A stretch of DNA of 64,000 nt from Adiantum capillus-veneris (taxonomy: Eukaryota; Streptophyta; Polypodiopsida; Polypodiales; Pteridaceae), in NCBI GenBank assembly GCA_014529385.2, contig CM043942.1, positions 21,000,991 to 21,064,990 on the forward strand, read 5' to 3'. Position numbers and translations under genes: made by a program. Below the pieces are notes generated by a model. That model was not told the DNA's origin. It was given only the letters and a program-made list of their open reading frames with translations, and ran no database searches. Below are positions 33,301-43,001 of this stretch, piece after piece (position 1 is the first letter of the stretch; each line of letters starts with the position of its first letter).

Positions 33301-34343
33301 TCTCAAGGCTACAAACGTAGTGAGTTCGATCACTGTCTATATATAAAGAAGGCTAAGGATGGTAGTTGGCTGATCCTTATTTTGTATGTGGCGACATGTT
33401 GATTGCTGGCAAGCACTTGGAAGAAATTTCAGCTTTGAAGTCAAAGATGACAAAATCGTTTGACATGAAAGACATGGGTTAGGCAAGTCATATACTTGGT
33501 ATGCGCATTGAGAGAGACAGATCAAAGAAGTTGATTTGGTTATCTCAAACAGAGTATATTGACAAGGTTTTGCAACGTTTCAATATGGAGAAGGGAAAGG
33601 CATTGAGTGTTCCATTGCCACCATATCTGAAACTTAGCAAACAAGATTGTCCTGTGTCTGAGGAAGAACAGGCTGAAATGGATAAGATTCCATATGCGTC
33701 TACAGTGGGTAGTTTGATGTATGCAATGATTGCTACTCGCCCAGACATTGCATTTGCAGTGGGAGTAGTAAGTCGATATATGTCAAACCCAGGCAAGAAA
33801 CATTGGGAGGCAGTGAAAGGAATATTGAGATACCTGAAAGCTACAAAGAGTATGCGTATATGCTATGGGAGTCAAGAGCTAAGTGTAAAGGGTTTTACAG
33901 ACTCAGATTATGCAAGTGACTTAGACAACCGAAGGTCTACGTCAGGGTATGTCTTTACATTGGCTGGTGGAGCAGTATCATGGCGTTCTAGATTACAAGA
34001 TTGTGTTACTCAGTCTACTACAGAGGCTGAATATGTTGCAGCATCAGAGGCATGCAAAGAATCAATTTGGCTTAATCTACTAGTAACAGATTTGGGAATC
34101 AAAGAAGAGATGCCTGTGTTATATTGTGATAGTCAAAGTGCTATACAATTGGCTCGCAATCCAGTTTATCACTGAAAGACAAAGCATGTGGATGTGAAGT
34201 ATCATTTCATCAGGGAAATGCTCAAGGATAAGCAACTTCAGCTTGTCAAAGTTCACACCACAGAAAATCCTACTGATCTACTTACAAAAGGACTTCCCTC
34301 AGAGAGATTTGCGCATTTTCGCAAGCAGTTAGGTGTAGGGTAG
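30364..34343 (+). pseudogene. C3a gag-pol polyprotein, broken
   Basis: Start ATG at 30364 (MAGSQDTALYNIKKLDGTNF, a copia gag N-terminus). Then come the knuckle CYHCGKKGHMKRDC (about 31065-31106), protease DSGAS (about 31317), the pre-integrase WHSRLGHMSKKGME, the integrase core (HSDLCGP, LRTDNGGEY, NGVAERMNR), RT (WKLVKLPQGKKALPCKWVYR, HQMDVKTAFLHGDL) and RNase H (FTDSDYASDLDNRRSTSGY, STTEAEYVAA). Lesions shared with C3b: stops at 30756, 32413, 32497 and 33480, and loss of the first Asp of the RT YVDD box. Private to this copy: frameshifts near 30451, 31615 and 33391 and a TGA at 34172. It ends at 34343. Confidence 0.9.
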
Positions 34344-34407
34344 TACATCACTTCTCTACATCTCTTGTATATTAGCTTGTATAGTAGCTTCTCTCACACT
34401 TAAAGTA

Positions 34408-34457
34408 CCACATTGGACTTTAAGTGGGAGGTTGTTGGGGTATAAAGCCCAATGTGG
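34408..34457 (+). other. inverted repeat spanning PPT and 3' LTR start of C3a
   Basis: CCACATTGGACTTTA (34408-34422) pairs with TAAAGCCCAATGTGG (34443-34457), 15-base arms with one G-U type mismatch, 20-base loop. The loop contains the polypurine tract AAGTGGGAGG and the first LTR bases. Confidence 0.7.
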
Positions 34458-34624
34458 TCGCCCAGGTAAGTGGGCGGGCCGCCAGGTATGTACCCATATT
34501 CTTTTGTAAAAACCTAATAAGAACTCACTATGCTCTACACATTACAGTAGAGCGAGTTCACCATATTGTCGTGCTCTTCTTCTCGCACTCTCTCTCGCGT
34601 CGCACTTCCGCTCGTACTCCTTCA
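34433..34624 (+). repeat. 3' LTR of C3a
   Basis: Same sequence as 29093-29286 with about five substitutions. It is followed by the AAAGG target duplicate. The PPT AAGTGGGAGGT precedes it. Confidence 0.93.
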
Positions 34625-34629
34625 AAAGG

Positions 34630-36101
34630 GTCTAGGCAGGAGATAGGAGCAGAACTTTGTGGAGCAAACATTAGTGCTAGAACCATGTGTTCTACTTTGG
34701 TAAATCCTTTTTTTGATGGGGTCATGACCTGACTAGAGAAGTAAATAGGGTGCATGAAAGAAGTTTTGGGATCCTTTTGCATTAGCAATGCTCCTAGTGT
34801 ATCATTTCCCACACTAGGGTTCACATAAAATGGCTCGTCCCACTTAGGAGGTGAAATAGTGGGAAGCTTAGCTAGGATTTGCTTTACCTCAGTAAACTGC
34901 TGCTTGTTCTCTTCACTCCATGAGAAGACATCCCTCTGGGTGAGTTGTTGTAGGGGAAGAACCACTTGAGATAGCAGGTGAATGAACCTGCTTAAGTATC
35001 TTAGCTTTTGAAGGAAAGAAACCAGATGCTTGGCGGTGGTGGGTGATGATAAAGATACTAGAGCCTGAATCTTGCTAGGGTCAGCCTCGATTCCTTTTGC
35101 TGAAATTACATGACCAAGGAGAGTGACTTTGCTCTCACCAATGTGACACTTGTCCACGTTGAGTTGGCCACCCAAGGTTTGCAGCCTGGTTAAGCCATCA
35201 TAGACTTTGCTTAAATGAAGGGCTCGTGAGCTATAAATGCAAAAATCATCTATGAAAACCCGTATTGATGTTCCAAAGTAGGGTTGGAAGACAAAAGTTA
35301 CATAGTGTTGAAATGTGGCCGGGGCATTAGTGAGGCCAAACGGCATCACTCTGTAGGCAAAACATCCCCAAGGTATGATGAAGGTTGTCTTCTTCTGATC
35401 CTCCTCCGCAATGCTAATCTGGAAGTATCCTGAGTAGCCATCGCATACTGTGTAGCGTTCGTGACCTGCCACTTCATTGAGTATTTCATCCTGGAATGGG
35501 AGGGGAAAGTGGTCCCTCTTTGTGGCTGCATTCAAAGTTTTATAATCCACACAGACTCTCCACTTACCATTTTTTTTTGTGTGACTACTACTGGGGAGAC
35601 CAATTCTGAGTCTTCGAAAGGATAGATGAAACCTGCTTGTAGCAAACTTCTCACTTCTTTAAGCAATGCCTCTTGTTGGATTACTCCAAGTCTTCTGAGC
35701 TTTTGTACTACGGGTTTGCTGCCTTCCTTGAGCTTAATGTGGTGTTGCACTAATGTAATTCCTGTGATCTTATCATAGCCATCAATGAAGAAAGTAGTGA
35801 AGTTACCTAACATGGAGACGTACTCCTTCCTTTCTTCATTGGTTAACTCATTTGAGAGCATTTTTTGTAGCTTACTTGCATCCTCCAAGGACTGCATACC
35901 TGATGATCCCTCTTGGTTTTTTGAGGTTGCTTCAGATTGTGTTAATTTGTTTGGGTCTTTAAGAATGACTCCCATTACTTCGATGCTACTGTCACTTCCG
36001 TCGGTGGTGGTCGTCTTTTCTCCGGAGGTAGACGAGTAGTCGTTGGTGGACTCATCTTCTGAAGCCTCCAAGATCATGTTGCGCTGTTTTCTAGTCTTCA
36101 T
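34630..36101 (-). pseudogene. G2 protease-RT linker and reverse transcriptase
   Basis: Minus strand: an acidic linker (36101-35800), then HHIKLKEGSKPVVQKLRRLG and LLQAGFIYPFEDSELVSPVV. A frameshift in an A run at about 35568 moves the frame to DYKTLNAATKRDHFPLPFQD (35550). RT continues with YSGYFQISIAEEDQKK, FGLTNAPATFQ, the catalytic FIDDFCIYSS, LLGHVISAKGIEADPSKI, and the start of RNase H (VNPSVGNDTLGALLMQKD). It is cut by C3a at 34629 after APISCLDPF and resumes at 29092. Strong similarity to G1 RT. Confidence 0.9.
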
Positions 36102-36165
36102 GTCCTAGAATATGGACTTCCCTTTAGCATCCTTCATCTGGATCATCCCGGTGCTCCAGTCTTGT

Positions 36166-36570
36166 TTAGCTTCCATAGCCATAATCCAAGGCCAGCCAAG
36201 GCCTTCCAAGAATGATGGGGTAGCCCTCCCCTTTGTGTGGCATGACGAAGATGTCTACTTCCACTTTTGTATTGAATGCTTTTACTTTGACCGCATTTAC
36301 AATGCCTACGCATTTCACTCTTACATTGTTTGCCATCTTGGCTCGGCAGAGTGCCGGCCTACTTACCTCTAGACCTAGATGGTGCATCATCTTTTCACTC
36401 ATGACGCATATTTGCGCGCCACCATCTATGTAGACGTTTGAAATCCGTTGCCCCTTGATGTGAGCATCCATGGTTGGAAGGATGTCGTCGAGATCCCTCC
36501 CAGAGATAGCCCCAGCTATTCTGGGTTGTGATTTCTTGGTACTTACCATTTTCGTCCATTGCCTCCTCAT
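36166..36570 (-). pseudogene. G2 aspartic protease
   Basis: Minus strand MRRQWTKMVSTKKSQPRIAG, then VYIDGGAQICVMSEKMMHHL (active site DGGA), RAKMANNVRVKCVGIVNAVK, and KGEGYPIILGRPWLALDYG at the C-terminal side. It is an intact version of the segment that has a stop in G1 at 10880. It is separated from RT by a stop and a frame change near 36110-36166. Confidence 0.85.
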
Positions 36571-36599
36571 TCTGGGTGCAAGGTGGAGTAATTGGGGCC

Positions 36600-37870
36600 A
36601 AGTTATCTTCGGGCCCTACATTAACACATCCTGGACTAAGTCATAGGGTTTTGCATACTCACCTAGTGAGAAGTCCACGATGTCTATCTTCCGCCGCAGT
36701 TTAGCTGCTTGCTTGCTAGACTCGGCCTTCCCTTTCATCTTCTCTTCTCTTTGAGATGCCTCCTCGTGCCTCGCACGCTTCACTCCCATAGCATTCACTT
36801 ATTCTACCTTCACTTTTCCTTTGTTCTTCTCTCGATCTGACTCTTCTACCTTCGCCTTCCCTTTAGCCTCCAAGCTAATAACACTCACCGCTTGGTTCAC
36901 AGCAGGTGGTGGGGGTAGTGGCGGAATGAGAGGTTGGGGTGGTGGTTTATCTGTTGTACAGGTGGTCGAAGGATTTGGACCGGTGGGATTGGTCCTGGCT
37001 GCCTAGGTGGTGGTGGTCTTGCTCTCTGCAGAGAGATCTGATTCTGTCTCCCCCCTCTATTGAAATTCTGCCTCCTTGGGTATGGGCAGTAGTACATTCC
37101 ATGGCCATCTTTCCCACAGTTGTAACAGTGGTACTCTAGGTTCTGCCTTCGTTGTCCCCTTCCTTGTTCTGGGTTTCTGCCAGATGCATGCCCTTGTTGC
37201 ACCAGATGTAGAGATAAACTCTCTAGTTGGGTGGTGATGTGACCCAACAAGTCTTGTTGTTCTTCTAATGCCTCCTGCGGTTGGACTCTATGATTGGTTG
37301 TTGCAGCCACTGGGGTTGGTCGGGTCGAGCTTGTTTTCTCTGACTCGTTTACTCTTGCTTGCATTCGCAGCTTCTTATCTTTAAGGCGAGCTACTTCGAC
37401 TTCCAACTCATGTGTTGCAGGAAACCTTCCCTTCACCTTCTCTCTAAGCGGCGACCATAGACCAGCAATGAAACGGTCCTTCTTTAGGAAATTAGGTGCT
37501 CCTTCGCCTTCCTCCAGTGTGGCAACCCATCTCTCCCATAACTCCACAAACTTTGACTCGTAGGTGGCATACTCCAGCAGGCCTCCCTGCTTTAATTCTG
37601 TCAGTAGCTGCCATAGCTTCTCCAAGGTTGTGCCTCCTTTACAAAAGCATCCCTTAACACATCCCATGCATTCTTGGTAGCCTGGGTCAATGCATTATGC
37701 CAGGACTTGGCCTCTACTTTCATCAGTAGAGGAAAAATTCTAAGTCATGAAACGTCGTCATCTTTGTTAGAGACGACACAAGCAATGTCGAAATCATCCA
37801 AAAAGTCGGTGGTGAAATCCTCTCCCTTCTTTCCATTGAACGTGGGGAAAGAAACACCATGGTGGTGACT
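36600..37870 (-). pseudogene. G2 gag
   Basis: Minus strand from about 37870: HHHGVSFPTFNGKKGEDF, a TGA (37760 region), EAKSWHNALTQATKNAWDVL and, after a frame change, LLEYATYESKFVELWERW and FLKKDRFIAGLWSPLREKVK. The knuckle CYNCGKDGHGMYYC is at about 37131-37090. The C-terminal part includes KLRRKIDIVDFSLGEYAKPY, equivalent to the G1 segment before protease. It has the usual gag architecture with at least two stops or frameshifts. A run of A and G (complement of 37888-37932) lies just upstream. Confidence 0.82.
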
Positions 37871-38220
37871 CAGGAAATTACAAACCTTTTTTCTTTTCTT
37901 TTTTTTTCTTTTCTTTTCTTTTCTTTTCTTTTACATCAACAGTAGCGGCTCATAACGGATTTTTACAGGGGTGGGTGGATAGGTCAAAACAGGATAAAAA
38001 TAGAGACATTGAAGGAATGATGGTAATGTAATATGGGGAGAATGATGGGTTCGGGGAATTGAGGATTTCTCCTAGTACCGCCGCACCGAATAGGTAAACG
38101 ATCTTCTGTTGGTAGAAGACTTTCTTATCTACATAGATATTTACATACATATGCTGCAGTAATCTGAACGGGAATGTCGTCGGCCCGTTTTCCATCATGC
38201 ACAGAGGGTGGAATACTTAC
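37871..38220 (-). other. spacer between extra ORF and gag in G2, with purine run
   Basis: In element sense a run of AAAAG units (complement of 37888-37932) sits directly before gag. The rest has no recognised domain. An intron or a second polypurine tract is possible but unproven. Confidence 0.4.
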
Positions 38221-38751
38221 TTATACTCTTACCATGCCAGTGTTGATGAGTTGGCACATCCACAAGAGGTCGTCGCCTTTCATGGGATCCACCTTCCCTT
38301 CGTTGCTCAGCACGTACGGGGTGATGGCGACATGTCTGACCACTCCCAGCCTCTTGGCTAACAGCAATTGCAGGTAATTTCCGTAATCGGCGTGTTGCAT
38401 GAATTCTACTCCATTCAGTTGCAGCTCGTCTCCAGCCCACTGGGTTTCTCCCGTGGTAGAGAGCTTCTTAAGGATAAGTTGTACAAGGAGAGGAGGAAGG
38501 TCCTCCACTCGCTTCCCAAAACAGCGAGGGCAGTAGCCGAACCACTCTTCTCTAGGACATGGGAATCTTCTTACCACTTCTTCTTCTGGATTGTCGAAGT
38601 GGATTGGTAGCACTCGCATGCGTCGTGCAAATCGATAGGCAACCTTCCGCCGCTTAGCTTCGGATGGCTTCTTCTTTGACAAAGTGGGTACAGCCCGGCT
38701 TTCTGAGCTTGAAGCACTTGCTTGGCCAGATGCTTCTCCCTTTGGGGTCAT
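38221..38751 (-). CDS. extra ORF upstream of gag in G2, function unknown
   Basis: 176 residues starting MTPKGEASGQASASSSESRA. A Ser-rich start is followed by a basic patch (KKKPSEAKRRKVAYRFARRM) and a folded-looking region with VEDLPPLLVQLILKKLSTTG and YGNYLQLLLAKRLGVVRHVA. A Cys pair occurs in WFGYCPRCFGK. The ATG overlaps the TGA of the preceding frame (ATGA). I do not recognise a domain. Members of the Tat lineage such as Ogre are known to carry an additional ORF between the 5' LTR and gag, and this may be one. It could also be an acquired plant fragment. Confidence 0.5.
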   Translation of the reverse strand: MTPKGEASGQASASSSESRAVPTLSKKKPSEAKRRKVAYRFARRMRVLPIHFDNPEEEVVRRFPCPREEWFGYCPRCFGKRVEDLPPLLVQLILKKLSTTGETQWAGDELQLNGVEFMQHADYGNYLQLLLAKRLGVVRHVAITPYVLSNEGKVDPMKGDDLLWMCQLINTGMVRV

Positions 38752-39183
38752 GTGTTTCTAGACTGGCTTATCTTCTCCTTGCCTTTGGCTCGAGCAGCCC
38801 CTTTAGGACACTTTGGAGTTATATCTGTGTCTGCAGCTTCTTTAGGGAAAAGAGGTCTCACCGTTTGCTTCCCTTCCTTGACGTGAATGATTTCTTCGCG
38901 ATGAATGTCAATGTAGATGACTTCAGCCCTTTCGCTGCCTTCGTTGTTGCTGGCACTCATTGACAGTGTGCCTTGGTTGACAACAGTGATGGCACTTCAC
39001 CAATCTCCCACCTGAGGCTTTCGATTTATAGTTAGAACGAGCGACACGAGATGGAGAATTTACCTCTTGAATGCTGACGAAACTGCAGCCTGGAAGTAGC
39101 ACCTCAATGAAGGCGGCTAGTGCCTCCTTCGTCTCCTCTTCTTCCGTCCTCCAGTTAGAAAATTCCTTCAGCCACTCGTCCAT
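38748..39183 (-). pseudogene. first extra ORF region of G2, with zinc-knuckle-like motif
   Basis: Minus strand 39183-38923 starts MDEWLKEFSNWRTEEEETKE and has CHHCCQPRHTVNEC, a CCHC-like motif (CX2CX4HX4C). It ends at 38923. An overlapping frame (38960-38748) continues with NEGSERAEVIYIDIHREEII, KQTVRPLFPKEAADTDITPK and a Lys-rich end. Together they look like one frame broken by an indel near 38950. It lies right after the leader, so it is the first ORF of the element. No known function. Confidence 0.5.
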
Positions 39184-39245
39184 GATTGATAGTGGGCGTC
39201 ACTTTCAGCATTGTAAACTGAAGGGTCTTAGAAAATCCCTCCTCT

Positions 39246-39262
39246 GTGGTGGGGGCACCAAA
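39246..39262 (-). other. primer-binding site of G2
   Basis: Minus strand TTTGGTGCCCCCACCAC directly after the LTR end CCGTCA. The core GGTGCCCCCAC is shared with the LTR-A element (23108-23127). Confidence 0.55.
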
Positions 39263-39914
39263 TGACGGTCGCAAAGCAAACCCCGAACCCCGACGGCCTC
39301 TAAAATGCCGGAGGCCGAATGGCGCACCTCGAGCCTACCACGGTAAAGTGAATAGGGGGCATCACCTAGCTTTGAGTGGCTAGGACGCTAAACCACAATG
39401 ATATGAACACCACAAACCTACACACCGAGAGAGAGAGAGAGAGAGAGAGATATTTGCAAATGATGAAAACCCTCGAGGGTGTGAGGGTGAATTATTTTTC
39501 AATATTTAAAAAGCGGCATGCCGTGGTGGTAGAGAGGTAGGGAGAGGAGGTGGTGCAAACTACTTGGTACGTTCTCTAAGATGACTCAATGATTGTGAAT
39601 ACTTACAACCAAGAGCGTGCATACGTGTGTGCATCGGCCATTGGAGTCAAGAGATGGATGTGGTTCCCTTCGCATGATGCAATTCTCAAGGCAAACCCAA
39701 CATACAAGCCCCCTCCCCGTGATGATAATAGTGTCAATCGTTCGCACTACACTCTACCAAATGCTTGGCTTCTCATGAATTGCCGCCCCCTCCCCGATAG
39801 TGACCTCTTAGTGCCAATTTATAGGTGTTGGCTGCTTGGATTATAGTAATCCCAGTGTGGTTAGGGTAAGCTTAATCGGGGAGACAAAGCAAGTGGTGGG
39901 CCCGGTGTGGTTGA
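39263..39914 (-). repeat. 5' LTR of G2, 3' portion
   Basis: Ends GCGACCGTCA at 39263 next to the PBS. It contains TAGCGTCCTAG and CTAGGTGATGCCCC (39356-39369), a (GA)n run at 39427-39450, and a TATA-like TATAAATTGG (about 39818-39827, minus strand). It is interrupted on the upstream side by the solo LTR at 39915 and probably continues after 40690. The far end is not fixed. Confidence 0.6.
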
Positions 39915-40685
39915 TGTTAAGTATGGAGCCTGATTTACCCTTGTAATTTTCTGTGGTAAAAGTGCACATTTGTAAGGCCCCCATTATGAGGAGAAGCCAT
40001 CGTGCGTGAAGGAAAATCACTCACCGGAAACCAAAATTTTCACAGACAAGAATCAGGGGCAACTTTAAAGGCCTTACAAAATTTTCACGAACAAGAATCA
40101 AGGAATATTCTTTTTCACCGGAATATTATGGCCGGACGGCGGCCGGAAAGTGGTCAGAAAACAACCGGTCGGTTGGCCGGTGGCCGGTAGTCAATGGCCG
40201 GTGGCCGGTGGCCGAATTCAATGGCCGGTGGCCGAATTCAAAAGCGGACTTGTCTTCTCAAGGGCGGCCACACATGGGTGGATTGGAGGGTCCGATTTGG
40301 AATTATTCGCACAAGGGCGGCTACACATGGCTGTCTCTCATAAAAGAGGGCAGCCCTTTTGGCCTATAAAAGGAGGCCATTTCTACACACATTATATAGT
40401 GTGAAGTTAATGCAACAAGGTGAGTGTGAGGTGGTGAGAGTGAAGCAAGGCGGGAGCTCTATCAAGGATTTAATCCCTTTGTAAACTACTTCTTCTTTTG
40501 AAGTGCTAAAGCCATTGAGTGGCTGCTTTCCCGTGGACGTAGCCCACATTGGGTGAACCACGTATATTGTGTGTACTCTCTCTCTCTTTCTCTCTCTACT
40601 CTATAATCTCTTGTGTGTGAAATCTATCTCTCTCCATTAAGTAATCTACTCAAAAATCTATTTAGCTACGTCTTATTTTCTAACA
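39915..40685 (+). repeat. solo copia LTR with target duplication
   Basis: Starts TGTTAAGTATGG and ends TTTTCTAACA, with perfect 5-bp inverted ends TGTTA and TAACA. GTTGA flanks both sides (39910-39914 and 40686-40690). A TATA box TATAAAAGG is at 40365. The 3' part has CCGTGGACGTAGCCCACATT and GAACCACGTATATT, a pattern common near the end of plant copia LTRs. A short GGCCGGTGGCC repeat lies at about 40160-40235. No internal copia sequence, so a solo LTR formed by LTR-LTR recombination. Confidence 0.85.
40365..40373 (+). promoter_or_regulatory. TATA box of the solo copia LTR
   Basis: TATAAAAGG in GGCCTATAAAAGGAGGCC, itself a small inverted repeat (GGCCT and AGGCC). Confidence 0.6.
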
Positions 40686-40690
40686 GTTGA

Positions 40691-41032
40691 CCCTTGCTTT
40701 GTTTTGGGAGGTTATTAAAAGATGGGAATCTCTAGGTGGGCCTTTGTGACCATCACCTAGAGAGAGGATGTTTACAAAAATGGAAATTTACAATGGCTCG
40801 GGTGAAAACTGAAGATAATGATGAAAATAACCTATAAATTACTGGGATGGCATCGTTGTTGCGTGTTGCCGACGATTTTCGAAGTTGGTCGGGGCATGCC
40901 TTCGGCGCATTTTCTCTTTTTGTTGTTGGCGGCGCGTGCTTTGGATCCTTCTTCTTTATTCGTCGATGTCATAATCCTTTCTCCTCCTTTGTATTTTTTT
41001 GGTGCGGTGCGTATATGCGTGTGTGTGTGTGT

Positions 41033-41124
<92 letters not shown>

Positions 41125-41218
41125 TCGTGCATGAGGGCGGGTGTGTGTGTATGTATATGTATGTGTGTGCAAAAAACGTGCGTGGAAAGGGGCTTTATAT
41201 ATAATATATATATATATA
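40691..41218. other. G2 LTR or unassigned sequence with (GT)n
   Basis: No coding sequence recognised. It contains (GT)n at about 41021-41122 and a TA run at about 41197-41219. By position it is probably upstream G2 LTR sequence. Confidence 0.4.
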
Positions 41219-41473
41219 TAGTTTTTTTTTGTTTTTTTATGTTGATGGCGGATGGCCTGCTTTCTACTGCGTGAGGCGGAGGGGGGAATGGGGTAGGGGT
41301 AGAGAGAGTGTGTGTGTGTGGTGTGTGTGTGTGTGTGTGCGTGGGTGTGTGTATATTGTGTGTGTGTGTGTATGGATGGCCTGTTGCGGTGCGTGAGCGC
41401 CCGGGTGGGAGAGTGGGTGGTCCTGTGGACTGAGCGCACAGCGTCGAAGGGAGAGAGGGGAGGGCGGGGGGGT

Positions 41474-41551
<78 letters not shown>

Positions 41552-41710
41552 TGAGAGAGAGAGAGAGTGGTCCTATTGCCGCTGTCCGTGAGAAGGATAG
41601 AGAGAGATTTCCTCATGCGTGGCCTAAGCGCCTGAGTGAGAGAGAGAGCGGTGTCCACGGACTGAGCTGAGAGAGAGAGATTGTGAGGGAGAGGGAGGGG
41701 TGAGGTGTGG

Positions 41711-41788
<78 letters not shown>

Positions 41789-42206
41789 AGGGAGGGGTGA
41801 GGCTTGGGAGTGGGGTAGGGGAGATGTGTGGGTGAGAGAGAGAGGGGGGGGTTCTACTGTCTTGCATGGGAGCTTGAGGACGAGGGGAGGGAAACAAGTC
41901 AATGTGTGGGAGTGAGGGAATATATCAGCGTGCCAAGAGGGGGGGGAATGAGGCCGAGGGAAGGTGAGGCGAGTGGGTGGGGAAGAGGGTGAGGATTCAG
42001 GGAAGGAATATTGGCGGGCCAAAAAAAGGGGGGGGGTAATGAGAGTGGGGGGGGGGGGGGGGGGGGGGGAATGTAAAGGGTGAGTGTAAGAATATGGAGA
42101 GCAGAGCGGGGGGGGTTTCCATGCGGCTCACACCGAGGGAGCACGAGAGAGGGGTCGGGGAGTTTTTTCAAAGCTTCCGCCTGGCCGGGGGGGGTTTGAG
42201 AGTGGG
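41219..42206. repeat. microsatellite-rich dispersed repeat, copy 2
   Basis: Same block order and orientation as 25826-26830, from GTTGATGGCGGATGG to GGTTTGAGAGTGGG, with different lengths of the GT, GA and G runs and one extra block (GTGAATGTAAAGGG-like, near 42068). The link sequences between the runs are highly similar by eye. Confidence 0.85.
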
Positions 42207-42469
42207 GGTTCTCAAACATAGCTCTTATCCTCTACTAGCCTCTCTAGGATGCAATCTTCTTTTCTTAGGCTTCCACATTCAAATGCTCTGGAGATCTAAA
42301 TATGTGTTTGGTTTGGAAACTATGCAAGTATTTGTTTTTCATGGACCATAGTTAAGTCAAAGTCTTCCGCAAGGGTTCGATTAATGTCTCTATAAACTAT
42401 GGTCCTTGAGGCTTACCCTTGTGGTAACACCTCTATGCCACAAGTAGAGGTGGCCGTAGCCCCAATCTT

Positions 42470-43001
42470 GCACCATTTTGAGTTGACACATAATTGGTCA
42501 CCCCAAAATAACATCAAAGTTGTTGCTCTTACCAAAGTCCACTAGGGAAAAATATACTCATATTCTATTCCACAAGAGGATACAACTATTTGCTCTAGCA
42601 CACCCAAAGCTCTTTCTACAAATCGATCTACAAGTTACAACTTCATTCATCTTTATGAGATCTGGTCTTTCCCACTTCTCTCAAAGTTCTTAGTATCTAA
42701 GGACACTCCAGCCCTGCTATCAAGTATGGCTATGGTTTTCACTCACGGGTGTTGTAGTGGCAGGGCGGTATTTTCTTCTTCACATTCACAGTAATTGCCC
42801 ACCTTGTTTATTGGCATAAGGTTTCTCTGGTGGAGTTTTGTCCATGTTTTCATCTAAAGGAAAATATTGAGGATGGATTTTCAATCCCCAACCTTTCCAA
42901 AAAAATTCCCATTTGGTTCTAATCTGCAAAATCTTGTTGAGAGGGATGGTACACCGTATAGGATATGACATCAATTCATGGAGGCTCTTTATATCCATCA
43001 T
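42470..43001 (-). pseudogene. G3 aspartic protease and preceding linker
   Basis: Minus strand: a linker (43001-42786) with IHPQYFPLDENMDKTPPEKP, then KTIAILDSRAGVSLDTKNFE at about 42737-42680, a protease active site with Arg in place of the Gly of DSGAG. Further on VDFGKSNNFDVILG is followed by a TGA and PIMCQLKMVQDWG (42530-42470), the second conserved protease segment. The replaced Gly and the stops show decay. The upstream gag lies beyond the LINE at 57495-59173. Confidence 0.65.

Larger units (their letters stand above)
29093..34624 (+). mobile_element. Ty1/copia retrotransposon C3a (copy 1), inserted in G2
   Basis: A complete element of about 5.53 kb with 5' LTR 29093-29286, PBS 29289, a leader of about 1.07 kb, a gag-pol frame with stops, PPT, and 3' LTR 34433-34624. 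AAAGG at 29088-29092 and 34625-34629 is a perfect 5-bp target duplication, and the G2 polyprotein frame continues across the site. A second copy (C3b) lies at 49428-54960. Confidence 0.95.
27001..39262 (-). mobile_element. Ty3/gypsy retrotransposon G2, Tat-like, with copia C3a inside
   Basis: On the minus strand the order is PBS (39262), extra ORFs (39183-38221), gag (37870-36600), protease (36570-36166), RT (36101-34630), interruption by C3a (29093-34624), second RNase H (28740-28440), integrase (28254-27140). Protease and RT share long segments with G1, so both belong to one lineage. Several frameshifts and stops make it inactive. The 5' LTR lies at 39263 and above. The 3' LTR should lie below 27001 but was not delimited. 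Confidence 0.88.

Noticed and set aside
39589-39846. 85-codon plus-strand frame
   Set aside because: Lies in the G2 LTR on the antisense side; no motif recognised.
40969-41658. 229-codon frame on the minus strand
   Set aside because: Again a microsatellite translation, inside the second copy of the composite repeat and its flank.
41219-42206. Calling the composite repeat a proven G2 LTR
   Set aside because: Position fits, but the sequence below 25826 does not visibly match 40691-41218 or 39263-39914, so LTR identity is not shown.
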